Of a stretch of 64,000 nt of DNA, positions 26,332-37,033 are shown in pieces. Every line of letters begins with the position of its first letter. Positions within the stretch are counted from its first letter, which is position 1. The notes beneath the pieces are model-generated. The model was not told the origin of the DNA, ran no database searches, and was given only the letters and a program-made list of their open reading frames with translations. The position numbers and the translations under genes were made by a program. This stretch comes from Cognatishimia sp. MH4019 (GTDB lineage: Bacteria > Pseudomonadota > Alphaproteobacteria > Rhodobacterales > Rhodobacteraceae): NCBI RefSeq assembly GCF_020177595.1, contig NZ_JAHTBL010000008.1, forward strand, positions 62,001-126,000, written 5' to 3'.

Positions 26332-27239
26332 TCTGTCACTCCATCAATCAAGCTGACCGCCGCGCGTTTTACAATCGCGGCGACCTCCTCCAACTGCGTC
26401 GCCAGCGGATGCGTCTTGCGCCAAACCATCCCGACTGTGCGTTTGGGCGGCTCGCCTGCAAAATGCCCCACGCAGACCGGGGCCGAGCGTGTCTCCACCC
26501 GCACGGCCATCTCTGGGATAAGCGTTACACCGATGCCAGCCCCCACCATCTGCACCAGCGTCGAGAGGGAGCTTCCGTCCAGCCCCGCCCGCGGTTGCTG
26601 CGCAGGCATATCGCAGTAAGACAATGCTTGGTCGCGAAAGCAGTGGCCTTCCTCCAGAAGCAACAAACGCATCTCGCGCAGCTTGTCCTTGCCAGGCACC
26701 GGGGCGTCCGCCTCTGCCTTCGGGCGCACAAGCATCATCGCTTCCTCGAAGAGCGGCGTCTCTACCAACGTGGGTTCCTCAATCGGCAAAGCGAGGATCG
26801 CCGTATCCAGCAGCCCGTCCTGCAACTCTTCCAGCAAGCGTGGGGTCACCGTCTCACGGATTTGCATATCGACCTGCGGATGCGCGCGTGTCAGCTCACC
26901 AATAAGCGCCGGCAGCAGATAGGGCGCAATTGTCGGGATCACCCCGATCCGCAGCCGTCCCGACAACCCTGTCGTTGCCGCGCGCGCCATCTCTCCCAGC
27001 TCGTCCACAGCCCGCAGAATGTCGCGGGCGCGGGGGGCAAACTCCTCGCCGAAAGCGGTCAGGCTCACCTGCCGTGGCCCCCGTTCAAACAGCGCGGTCC
27101 CAAGCGAGGTCTCAAGCTCCTTGATCCGCATCGACAGCGCAGGTTGCGAGATGGCACTGGCATCCGCCGCGCGTCCAAAGTGCTTGTGACGGGCCAAAGC
27201 CTCGAAATAACGAAGCTGTTTCAGAGTGATATTTTTCAT
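26328..27239 (-). CDS. oxyR: Hydrogen-peroxide-sensing regulator OxyR
   Basis: 303-residue LysR-family regulator. The HTH is at about residues 5-62. The redox pair is present as Cys200 and Cys209 in the GHCFRDQALSYC segment, equivalent to Cys199/Cys208 of E. coli OxyR, which form a disulfide on oxidation by peroxide. The gene is divergent from katG, with 175 bp between the starts, the usual arrangement in Alphaproteobacteria. A T-N11-A dyad overlaps its own start codon, consistent with autoregulation. Confidence 0.95.
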   Translation of the reverse strand: MKNITLKQLRYFEALARHKHFGRAADASAISQPALSMRIKELETSLGTALFERGPRQVSLTAFGEEFAPRARDILRAVDELGEMARAATTGLSGRLRIGVIPTIAPYLLPALIGELTRAHPQVDMQIRETVTPRLLEELQDGLLDTAILALPIEEPTLVETPLFEEAMMLVRPKAEADAPVPGKDKLREMRLLLLEEGHCFRDQALSYCDMPAQQPRAGLDGSSLSTLVQMVGAGIGVTLIPEMAVRVETRSAPVCVGHFAGEPPKRTVGMVWRKTHPLATQLEEVAAIVKRAAVSLIDGVTD

Positions 27240-27252
27240 AATCTGAAGTTAT
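27238..27252. promoter_or_regulatory. Candidate OxyR autoregulatory dyad
   Basis: ATAA-N7-TTAT with a T-N11-A core, overlapping the oxyR start codon in the oxyR-katG divergent region. It fits a LysR-type box. The full four-part OxyR consensus was not found by eye. Confidence 0.35.
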
Positions 27253-27396
27253 CAATCACATTAGAAAACACAACTTATAATAATTCCAAATCCTTGTTAG
27301 CGTCGTGCTTAAGAGCTGTGGGGGATTCTATTGCGCCCGACCTGAAGAGGCGGTGCAAAGAGCGTCTGCAGCGCTGCTTGACCCGAACACATATAG

Positions 27397-29625
<2,229 letters not shown>

Positions 29626-29644
29626 GTCCACTCATGGACAAACG

Positions 29645-29679
29645 AAAAGGGCGGGGGCCGCAAAGCCCCCGCCCTTTTT
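29645..29679 (+). terminator. Intrinsic terminator after katG
   Basis: Perfect 14-bp stem (AAAAGGGCGGGGGC / GCCCCCGCCCTTTT) with a 6-nt loop, ending in five Ts, 20 bp after the katG stop. The A/T symmetry at the base could also let it serve the convergent minus-strand gene at 29708. Confidence 0.95.
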
Positions 29680-29707
29680 CTTTGCCGAGACGGCTGTCTA
29701 TCAGAGC

Positions 29708-31252
29708 TTAGAACTTAATCGCCGCCGCCCCTGTTGGACGGTTCGGGCTCGCCGCGAAAATGCCGCCATCAAACAGGAAAATGCTCAGGTTATCGACCGT
29801 CGCTTCGCCGGTGTTTTCTCCAAACACGATGCGAGAGAAATGGGCGCAATTATCAATCAGGCCCGCCAGCGCCGGATTGTCCTCGGACATGATATCCTCG
29901 GAAAGGCCTGACGCACTGGCTTGCACCAGCTGTGTCTGACCCATGCAGTCTGCCGTCGCGATCATATGAGATGGCGCAGCCAGCAAGTTCGCATAGCGAT
30001 CTGACATCATCGTAGCCAGTTGGGCTTTGGGCATCTGTTGACCAAACTCAATCCGACGGCTCAGAGCGGCAACCTGTTTCGAGCCGTCCTGCATAACCAT
30101 CGCATGAAGCGAAACGATGTCTTGATTACTGCCAGCCTGGGTCACGCAATGTGTGATCGTTCCAATCGTTTCGCATGAACCATAGCCTTCGGTCGCAAGT
30201 GTGCTTAACGCATCGTCCAGCGGTTGGCCTGTCGCCAGACCAAGGATCGAGAATTTCTCGATCTCTTGCTGGGGCAACTCTACCTTTGGTGCGGCGGCCA
30301 GCGCGAGGGCCGCATTTCCGGTGTCCTGCGGTTGTGGCGCAGCTACGCTTGGAAAGGTGGGTGCTGTTGCGACTGCGGCACCAGCCACGGCTGCCGTGCC
30401 CAAGGCCGGAAAGGTCGTTGTCGGTGCTACCGCGCCCGGTGCAGCAGCCAAGGTCCCCGCAGGAGCGCCCCCAACTTGGGGAAATGCCGGTGCGTTCGCA
30501 GCCGGAGCCGTTGGTGTGACCGCACCCGTCGTTGGGAAGGCAGGGTTCGCCGCAGGCTCCGCTTGTGATGTTCCGCCGAGGGTTGGGAAAGCCGTGCCTG
30601 GTGCGGCAGCAAGCTGACCCGGTGCGGGTGCAGTTGAAGCTGGGAAGGTCGGTGTGGCGGCTGGTGCTGTCTGCCCGACCGCTCCGACGGTTGGGAATGC
30701 AGGTGCCGGAGCCGCGACTATCTGACCAGCCGCGTTGGGCGCGGGTGCAAGGCCGTTCTGCGGCATTGCGGGGGCTGTTCCCATGGCCGCCAATCCGGTT
30801 GCGATCTGATTGCTTTGTTGGAACAGGATGCTGGCGTCACTTTCTGTCAGCTTGCCCGTTGGCGCCGCTCCAATTGACGTCTGAAACTGCGTCACCGCTG
30901 TGCGCGTCTTGCCTCCGTATAGCCCGTCCGGTGCGCCTGCATTGAAACCCATTGAATTCAGCCGCGCCTGATAGTCCCGCACCTGATCACGCGTGGTCGG
31001 GAAGGTCGCAATCGTCGGACGAGGACCCGCTGGCGCTTTCTTGACGACCTTGCGCTTCGGCTTGGCTTGTTGCTGTCGTTTCTTGTTCGCCTTGTTGGCT
31101 TCGTTCACAATCAGTGCGCCGCCAATGCCAACGGCAAGCCCTTTGATAAAGTCATTGTCCGCAGATGCCTTTTGGGGTGCGTGCACAGCACCTGTCGCCA
31201 AAAGCGCCGTTGCGCAGACCGTGCCAATGTATCGTTTGAATGTCGTGGTCAT
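29708..31252 (-). CDS. Exported peptidoglycan-binding-domain protein with Ala/Pro-rich linker
   Basis: 514 residues. The start at 31252 has AAGGAG about 7 nt upstream; frames further upstream have no support. Layout: signal peptide (about 1-30, ending KASA); a glycine-rich hydrophobic stretch (KGLAVGIGGALIV); a basic segment rich in Lys/Gln; a PG_binding_1-like domain (about 80-140, DYQARLNSMGFNAGAPDGLYG and GKTRTAVTQFQ); a long Ala/Pro/Gly-rich region with repeated FPxxG units (about 170-330); and a C-terminal domain with several cysteines (about 345-514) that I do not recognise. It is probably periplasmic or envelope-attached. The next gene upstream (31297) may be co-transcribed, 44 bp away. 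Function unknown. Confidence 0.8.
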   Translation of the reverse strand: MTTTFKRYIGTVCATALLATGAVHAPQKASADNDFIKGLAVGIGGALIVNEANKANKKRQQQAKPKRKVVKKAPAGPRPTIATFPTTRDQVRDYQARLNSMGFNAGAPDGLYGGKTRTAVTQFQTSIGAAPTGKLTESDASILFQQSNQIATGLAAMGTAPAMPQNGLAPAPNAAGQIVAAPAPAFPTVGAVGQTAPAATPTFPASTAPAPGQLAAAPGTAFPTLGGTSQAEPAANPAFPTTGAVTPTAPAANAPAFPQVGGAPAGTLAAAPGAVAPTTTFPALGTAAVAGAAVATAPTFPSVAAPQPQDTGNAALALAAAPKVELPQQEIEKFSILGLATGQPLDDALSTLATEGYGSCETIGTITHCVTQAGSNQDIVSLHAMVMQDGSKQVAALSRRIEFGQQMPKAQLATMMSDRYANLLAAPSHMIATADCMGQTQLVQASASGLSEDIMSEDNPALAGLIDNCAHFSRIVFGENTGEATVDNLSIFLFDGGIFAASPNRPTGAAAIKF

Positions 31253-31296
31253 GAAAATCTCCTTTGGTCTGTCCGCATAATCGCGGCTCGAATGCG

Positions 31297-32403
31297 TTAC
31301 TGATTTATTGTGGTGCCCGTCGCTCCTGTTGCGGCCGTCGCCGGAGCCTTGAGTGACAAAAGCCAGCTGGCGGTCTCGACATCTCCGCGTGCCGCGAAAA
31401 GCGACATGACGTCGTTGATACGTGCATGGTTTTGCGCCATCCCTGCGATCAGGCTGACACATGCAGGTGGGAAGGGCTCGTAAATGGCGTTGCGGGCGCG
31501 CACCCTTTCCCCGATCTGAGCCGCGCGGAACGTATCACGTTTCAACAACACGAACCCGAGATAGTCGAAAGACGGGCGCATCTGCGCGGCAACAAATGTC
31601 ACGTATTGGCACAATAACGCATCACGTGCGCTGGCCTCGCTGGTCTGTCTGTAGCCCTGCTGGTTTCCCAAAGCGACGATCAGAACGTCCATGAAATTCA
31701 GCTGGTTCAACGACAAGTAGTTGTCGGGCATCTGCAAGCTTTGCCCGCGGGGCACGTTTCTGTGCAGCGATACAGTGTTATTGATCTCATAATGCGCGGC
31801 AAGCGCTACGGGTTCATAAACCTCGTCGCCAAAGATCATCCCCTTCTGGCTCAGCATCTGGATATCCGCCAAAGAGAAAGACGTCCCGAGGCGGTGGATC
31901 ACGTCGAAGGTCGCGGCAGTGCGCTTGGGAAAGGTCTTGTTCAGATCCAGCCTGAGATCCGCAAAAAACGCCAGCGTGACAGCCGATTTGGAGGCCGCCA
32001 GATCGTTCAACAACGTGCACCGTGACTGCACTCGACCATTGCGCCAATCGCAGGTCATCTCTTGATTGATATCAAAGGCTTTCAGCTTCCCAAGGTAGTC
32101 ATGCAAGACAGCCACCTTTTGGTTGGGGCCGTTTAGCGTCTGCCAGTATTGCGCATGAAGGATGTCATAAAACATCTGGCCGGTATCCAACTGCTCTGGA
32201 TTGATCAGGCCATTTTGCAAATAGAAGTTAGCGTTGTTGTAATCGCCCTGCGCGAGGAAATTCTTAAACGCCTGTTGCGTTTGATCCGCTTGCTGCGCCT
32301 GCGCGCGCACGTCTGGCGCACCAATGATCAATAGGAACATCGCTGCAAGAGCAACAAAGGCACCATTGAATAGCAGAGCAAAAAGAACGCTCGCTCGACC
32401 CAT
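31297..32403 (-). CDS. Exported protein of unknown function
   Basis: 368 residues. ATG 32403 is chosen because a GGGGGA run precedes it and it gives a clean signal peptide or anchor (MGRASVLFALLFNGAFVALA..., ending near DVRAQA). The rest is mostly helical in appearance, with the pattern NNANFYLQNGLINPEQL that suggests a repeat-type helical domain. Cysteines are scattered. I do not recognise a family. It lies 44 bp upstream of the peptidoglycan-binding-domain gene and is divergent from the exported protein at 32519. Confidence 0.65.
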   Translation of the reverse strand: MGRASVLFALLFNGAFVALAAMFLLIIGAPDVRAQAQQADQTQQAFKNFLAQGDYNNANFYLQNGLINPEQLDTGQMFYDILHAQYWQTLNGPNQKVAVLHDYLGKLKAFDINQEMTCDWRNGRVQSRCTLLNDLAASKSAVTLAFFADLRLDLNKTFPKRTAATFDVIHRLGTSFSLADIQMLSQKGMIFGDEVYEPVALAAHYEINNTVSLHRNVPRGQSLQMPDNYLSLNQLNFMDVLIVALGNQQGYRQTSEASARDALLCQYVTFVAAQMRPSFDYLGFVLLKRDTFRAAQIGERVRARNAIYEPFPPACVSLIAGMAQNHARINDVMSLFAARGDVETASWLLSLKAPATAATGATGTTINQ

Positions 32404-32518
32404 TGAAATCCCCCGAAACAAATGTGGTCGCTTGATCCCAAGCTTGTAATATTCCACGATGATTGGTGATTAATCGAGTCATTGCAAGCATTGGCTGTTA
32501 ATTCGGGAAGGGGTCGCT

Positions 32519-33160
32519 TTGCGAAAAACCGTCAAAAACATGCGTATTGCTGCAATTCTAACAGCTACAGTTTTGGGAGTTCCAAGCGCAGTGACCGCGC
32601 AGGCCGAGATGACGCTTGAGGACTTTCAGGCGCAGGTGATGGCAGGGGCCAACCGCATTGCGCAGTATCAGCAGACGCTTCAGAACCCCGACCCGCGGGT
32701 CCAGTATGAAGCCGTGCGGCTCTTGTTGAAATCCAAGGATCCCGCCTTGGTGCGCATTGCGAAAGAGCATGCACTCTTCTCCACAAACCCGGTCCTACGA
32801 AACTCTGCAATTGTTGCGATCTTCGAGGCTGGCGGAAACCTGCGTCTTCAGGTGACAGCGACGAACGAACAATCTGCCTCTGGCTTGCAATGGATTTCCA
32901 ATGTCGGCGGGACCCATGATGGCCGCGTGGGCAATTTCATCTTCCCGATCGGCAAAATGACCGAAGAGTGTTGGATGGACGCGCGCTACGACTCGACGTG
33001 CCAGTTGCGGGTTTCGGGCACGACAGTTCAGTTCTACTATCATGGGAACAGCGGAACCAAGGCGCAGGCCGCGCTGACATTGGGGTCTGATGGGGTCTTG
33101 CGCGGCAAGCTCCTTGCGGGTGGCCACAACTCGGACGCGGCCATCGACCTCAAGGAATGA
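32519..33160 (+). CDS. Exported protein of unknown function
   Basis: 213 residues from a TTG start with GGAAGGGG just upstream; ATG 32540 is the alternative. Both give a signal peptide (MRIAAILTATVLGVPSAVTAQA). The mature part begins with a helical segment resembling a HEAT-type repeat (YEAVRLLLKSKDPALVRIAKEH is split across about residues 55-80) and ends in a beta-rich domain of about 110 residues with two cysteines (EECWMDARYDSTCQ). No family recognised. Its stop abuts the stop of the convergent protease gene at 33161. Confidence 0.65.
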   Translation: MRKTVKNMRIAAILTATVLGVPSAVTAQAEMTLEDFQAQVMAGANRIAQYQQTLQNPDPRVQYEAVRLLLKSKDPALVRIAKEHALFSTNPVLRNSAIVAIFEAGGNLRLQVTATNEQSASGLQWISNVGGTHDGRVGNFIFPIGKMTEECWMDARYDSTCQLRVSGTTVQFYYHGNSGTKAQAALTLGSDGVLRGKLLAGGHNSDAAIDLKE

Positions 33161-34222
33161 TCACTCGACGTCCAAACGGTCGAGCCTGACAAGCGGTCGG
33201 TCTGCAAACCAGACCGAATTCATCGTCAGCCGTACGCGACGCACGAAGACACCGCCGATGTCGATCTTCAGATCACCGCGCGGCGTCATGTCCCTGACAC
33301 CAACACTGCGCCAGAAAGGCGCGTCCGGTGGTCCCGCATCCACTTGGATCGAGATTGTCTTGGGCGGGGTCTGCGAGGTGCGATCCCCGACCTGGCTTCC
33401 CAGAATGATACTGTTCAGCGCAATGGGCTCCGTCGGATGCAGCGTGATCTCGATCTGTTGCGGTTTTCCGTCCCACGTCGTGACAAATGCACGCTCCAGC
33501 AGGCCTTGGCCTGCCTCGTCGGGTTCAGAAGACGCCGTCTTGCCTGACCACCCGGTCACCCGAAACCCACTTTGTTGCCCGTCATGGTTCAGATGGGCTT
33601 GTGACAAGTCGCTCCCAAGGCGTCGCGCGATTTCATCCATCCGGTAAAAGACGGCCTCTGATCCGCTGGGTGCGCGCTGGGCAATGCCGATAACCGTCCC
33701 GGCGATTTCAAGAACCGACCCGCTTGAGCCTTTTTGAATCTCGCCCAGCGCAAGGTCATCGCTGGTCCGCACGGCTACGATATCGGGTGTGACCACGAAC
33801 ACATCCCCGGCAGTTCTGTCTTGGATACCTTCCGGGCTGAGGCGAAAGATTTCGCCGCTTTTCTGATTGTCCAAAAGGGTTGTCAAATCTGTCTGAAAGC
33901 TGCTCCAGTCGTCCAGACACCGCTGGATGACATCGCCCTCGACAAAGGCCAGCGCCAGATCGCTCTGCGCGTCGCGCAAGAAGACGGTGCCGGCTCCGAT
34001 AAGGTTCTGCAAAGGCATCTGAAGCGAGAAGCTGTCCCGCTCGGCCACATGTGAGGGCAAGAGCGCGTAACAGTTGCCCCGATGCTTGAAGAGAAGCGCG
34101 TGACCAACGTCCCTGTCCACAAGCGCGATTTGCGTGGCCTCCGCATCGCGCGGCATTCCCAAAAGCAGCAAGATCGAAACGGCGACCGACAGGAGAAATC
34201 TTGACGCGTGCACAAAAGCCAT
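33161..34222 (-). CDS. Exported trypsin-like serine protease with C-terminal beta domain
   Basis: 353 residues from ATG 34222 (AAGGA about 10 nt upstream; a TTG at 34249 is possible). A signal peptide covers about residues 1-29. The trypsin-like triad fits His58 (LLPSHVAE), Asp88 (QSDLALAF) and Ser167 (KGSSGSVL, a GxSG motif), with the spacing of a short chymotrypsin-fold domain. Residues about 225-353 form a separate beta-rich domain that resembles a discoidin/galactose-binding-like fold (PTEPIALNSIILG, VRRVRLTMNSVW). A periplasmic protease with a ligand- or glycan-binding module is the natural reading. The substrate is unknown. It is divergent from 34272. Confidence 0.75.
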   Translation of the reverse strand: MAFVHASRFLLSVAVSILLLLGMPRDAEATQIALVDRDVGHALLFKHRGNCYALLPSHVAERDSFSLQMPLQNLIGAGTVFLRDAQSDLALAFVEGDVIQRCLDDWSSFQTDLTTLLDNQKSGEIFRLSPEGIQDRTAGDVFVVTPDIVAVRTSDDLALGEIQKGSSGSVLEIAGTVIGIAQRAPSGSEAVFYRMDEIARRLGSDLSQAHLNHDGQQSGFRVTGWSGKTASSEPDEAGQGLLERAFVTTWDGKPQQIEITLHPTEPIALNSIILGSQVGDRTSQTPPKTISIQVDAGPPDAPFWRSVGVRDMTPRGDLKIDIGGVFVRRVRLTMNSVWFADRPLVRLDRLDVE

Positions 34223-34271
34223 TTTTTGGGTATCCTTGTTTATATTCAATTGTCACAATTTCAAAAGAACG

Positions 34272-35015
34272 ATGTTTCAAAAGCTATTTCTTTATCACCT
34301 TTGCGCTGCGGCGCTGTCCATCTTGTTTGCAAGTTTTGCTGCTGCGGAGCCTCTGGTCCAGCTTGAGCCGATCGTCGAGGTCAATGATGACCTCCGCGCG
34401 GATGCTCTGATTTCGGGCAACTGGTTGGTTGGCGTGCACACGCGTGCGGATCGTGCCGATGATGTGCCGCGTCTCTATAGTCATGTCTCAAGCGAATGGG
34501 CTGGAAAGGCCGTCTGTGTCCGGGTGATCGGCGAGAATGGGCGCTACAATGCCCTTTATCCCTATCAGATGCCTAACAGTTGGGAGGGGGGGCTTGTTGA
34601 GTTTATCTATCCGACCCAACACCCTGATTTCGTGAGCAATATTGACGATAGCAATAGCGGCGTTGCTGTCCATGAAGGCGATTGCGACAGTATCTCCCAG
34701 ACCTTTGTCCCCGTTCTCTGGAACGCGCTCGATAGTCCCAAGGCCAATGCGGACGGGCAGGTCGAGCTTGTGCTCAACATCAACGCAGGACGCGCTGATA
34801 GTGTTTTCGGCGCCGCAACCTCTGGCGATGTGACAATCGAGATGACCTGTGATCCAACTACCGCGCGTGGTGTGGGGTTCAACTATCAATGCGTTTTCGC
34901 TGTCCCGCGAGAACTTTCGGCCACGCTTGATGTTTCGATCGAACGTCTACGCTTTGGGCGTGCGGCGCCGCCTCGGACCGCGACAATCAAACTGTTTCCG
35001 CCTGCGGACCCCTGA
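34272..35015 (+). CDS. Exported protein of unknown function
   Basis: 247 residues from ATG 34272, giving a signal peptide (MFQKLFLYHLCAAALSILFA..., cut near FAAA). The mature part is beta-rich with paired cysteines (KAVCVRVIG, EGDCDS, MTCDPT, YQCVFAV) that could form disulfides in the periplasm. No family recognised. The gene is divergent from the protease gene with 49 bp between starts, and the membrane protein gene at 35019 follows after 3 bp, so these two are one operon. Confidence 0.7.
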   Translation: MFQKLFLYHLCAAALSILFASFAAAEPLVQLEPIVEVNDDLRADALISGNWLVGVHTRADRADDVPRLYSHVSSEWAGKAVCVRVIGENGRYNALYPYQMPNSWEGGLVEFIYPTQHPDFVSNIDDSNSGVAVHEGDCDSISQTFVPVLWNALDSPKANADGQVELVLNINAGRADSVFGAATSGDVTIEMTCDPTTARGVGFNYQCVFAVPRELSATLDVSIERLRFGRAAPPRTATIKLFPPADP

Positions 35016-35018
35016 TCC

Positions 35019-36002
35019 GTGGCAAAGACGTACCCACCTCCCAAAGCGCACAAACGGCTTTCCAAGCCATGGGTGATTTCGCTTGTGGGCGCGCCGATGC
35101 GCTTATTGGGGCAAAGATCAAGCATCCCTGGGCTGGTGTCGGGCCTTGTCGTTCTGCTGTTTCTGGGCGTTATGGTCTATTACGTCTGGCCTCGACCCAA
35201 ATCGTTTTTTCTGGATGTCACCACTGATTTTCTACAAGTGACGACGGATGCCGATACCCAAATCGTTTGGGACATTGACCGTGCGTTGCTTTGCCTGCCC
35301 GAACGGCGTTTGCCAGAGGACCACCCGGCGCGTCTGGCTGCCGATCTTGACCAAGCCTGCGGGCGTGGGTTTCTTGCGCAGCGCATCAGCAATGTCGAAC
35401 TGGATTGGCCCGCTGACGTGACACTTATGCTCCGCAGTGGCGCGACAGACGCCATTGATTTGCTTATACGCTTTGCGCCAGAGCGGCAGATCAGCATCGG
35501 GGAAATCCCGATTGTGCCGGAAACGATCCTGCGCCTGCCTCATACTGTAATCACCGAAACTGGCGGCCTCGGCCTGTCAGGGGATGTGGTTTTGGGGCAA
35601 ACCGCCGAGCATGCAACCCTCAAATTGCTCCGCGAGGGGCGCTATGAGACCCGCGAGGTTCCGTTCTTTCGCTCAAACGCGTTGCTGGTGGACAGCGGCA
35701 CCCTGTCGATGGGGGATGCAATCACCATAGAGGCTATCGAACAGGACAAGCGCTTGTCAGCCTATGCTTTTGTGACCCTGGCCCCAAGCCAACCAGACGG
35801 TGTCACCCCCTTGCGCGTGATTGCAACCTCCCCCGAAGAGGATAGCCGCCTGAGGCTGCAACGCGCCCGTGCTAATCCGTCCTATATCGAACCTACCTGG
35901 TCCAAGAGGATTGCAAACGATCCCCTCGCCATCGGCATCGCAACATTGCTCAGTCTTTTGGCAACGTTCTTAGGTGTGTTGAACAACCTCTTTCGCAAGT
36001 AG
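35019..36002 (+). CDS. Membrane-anchored protein of unknown function
   Basis: 327 residues from a GTG start 3 bp after the preceding gene. A transmembrane helix at about residues 40-62 (PGLVSGLVVLLFLGVMVYYV) is followed by a soluble, probably periplasmic, domain of about 230 residues, then a second helix near the C terminus (AIGIATLLSLLATFLGVL). The layout puts both ends in the cytoplasm. The soluble part has two cysteines (ALLCLPE, QACGRG) and no family that I recognise. It may hold the exported neighbours at the membrane. It is convergent with cydB, with 14 bp between. Confidence 0.65.
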   Translation: MAKTYPPPKAHKRLSKPWVISLVGAPMRLLGQRSSIPGLVSGLVVLLFLGVMVYYVWPRPKSFFLDVTTDFLQVTTDADTQIVWDIDRALLCLPERRLPEDHPARLAADLDQACGRGFLAQRISNVELDWPADVTLMLRSGATDAIDLLIRFAPERQISIGEIPIVPETILRLPHTVITETGGLGLSGDVVLGQTAEHATLKLLREGRYETREVPFFRSNALLVDSGTLSMGDAITIEAIEQDKRLSAYAFVTLAPSQPDGVTPLRVIATSPEEDSRLRLQRARANPSYIEPTWSKRIANDPLAIGIATLLSLLATFLGVLNNLFRK

Positions 36003-36016
36003 ATTTTCGTGCGGCC

Positions 36017-37027
36017 TCAGTCGTAGGTCAGTTCCGTCGCTTTCCCGCGGAAGACCGTATAAGCAAGCACCGTGTAGCCCATGATCGTTGGCAACACGAA
36101 AACCGTTCCCACCAGAATAATGAACAGGCTTTCCGGCGCGGACGCAGCCTCGTAAATCGTGATCTGCTCGGGCACCACATAAGGATAGAAGCTATAGGCC
36201 AGCCCGAAGAAGCTGAGCGTGAACAACACGATGGAGCACACGAACGGGAACCATGCCCAGCTGTCGTCTTTCGTGGGCAGCTTGCGCAACGCAGCCCATA
36301 ACAGGCCTACAAGCAGCGCGGACATGATCGGCAACGGCACCAGCAAGATCGCTTCCGGGAACGAGAACCACTTCTCAAAGATGCGCGGGCTGACCAATGG
36401 TGACGCAAGCGAGATCGCCCCAAGCCCCAAAATCAGTCCCCAGATGCCCCCTTTGGCCCAGCTGACCGACTTCAGCTGCAGCTTTTCTTCTGTTTTCAGG
36501 ATCAACCAGCACGCGCCAATGAAGCTGTAGCCAACGGTCAGAAACACTGCCGTCACACAGGCAAAGGCAAATGTCGCCCAAGTATACTGCAAGCCCATGA
36601 TATACATGCCCAGCATGAAGCCCTGGCTCAGCGACGTCATCAGCGACCCGATAAAGAACGCGTTGTTCCACGAGGCCTTGTGCTTTAACGGCGCTTTCAC
36701 GCGGAACTCGAACGCAACACCCCGTAGGATCAAGCCGATCAGCATGATCGCCACAGGCAAGTAGAGCGCCGTCAGAATGGCTCCGTGCGCCGATGGAAAT
36801 GCGACCAGCAACAGGCCAATCGCCAGCACAAGCCATGTTTCATTTGCGTCCCAGAACGGCCCGATAGACGCAATCATGCGGTCTTTCTCTGCGTCCTCAG
36901 CGAAGGGAAACAGAACCCCTACGCCTAGGTCAAAACCGTCCAAAACCACGTAAATCAGGATCGACACACCCATAAGGCCTGCAAATACCAAGGGCAGCCA
37001 GACGGCGGGATCGCCAAAAAGGTCCAT
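36017..37027 (-). CDS. cydB: Cytochrome bd ubiquinol oxidase subunit II
   Basis: 336-residue inner-membrane subunit with about eight transmembrane helices (first at WLPLVFAGLMGVSILIYVVL). The N terminus MDLFGDPAVWLPLVFAG and the DANETWLV segment are characteristic of CydB. It pairs with CydA to form a quinol oxidase with high oxygen affinity. It follows cydA by 6 bp. There is no room for a cydX gene before the convergent gene ending at 36002. Confidence 0.97.
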   Translation of the reverse strand: MDLFGDPAVWLPLVFAGLMGVSILIYVVLDGFDLGVGVLFPFAEDAEKDRMIASIGPFWDANETWLVLAIGLLLVAFPSAHGAILTALYLPVAIMLIGLILRGVAFEFRVKAPLKHKASWNNAFFIGSLMTSLSQGFMLGMYIMGLQYTWATFAFACVTAVFLTVGYSFIGACWLILKTEEKLQLKSVSWAKGGIWGLILGLGAISLASPLVSPRIFEKWFSFPEAILLVPLPIMSALLVGLLWAALRKLPTKDDSWAWFPFVCSIVLFTLSFFGLAYSFYPYVVPEQITIYEAASAPESLFIILVGTVFVLPTIMGYTVLAYTVFRGKATELTYD

Positions 37028-37033
37028 AGTCGC

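Noticed and set aside
29645-29679. GC-rich inverted repeat considered as a mobile-element end
   Set aside because: The stem is followed by a T-run just after katG and has no target duplication or transposase, so it is a terminator.
29708-36002. Envelope cluster considered as an anti-phage defence system
   Set aside because: A trypsin-like protease is present, but no nuclease, NTPase, reverse transcriptase or sensor typical of defence systems; nearly all proteins are exported.
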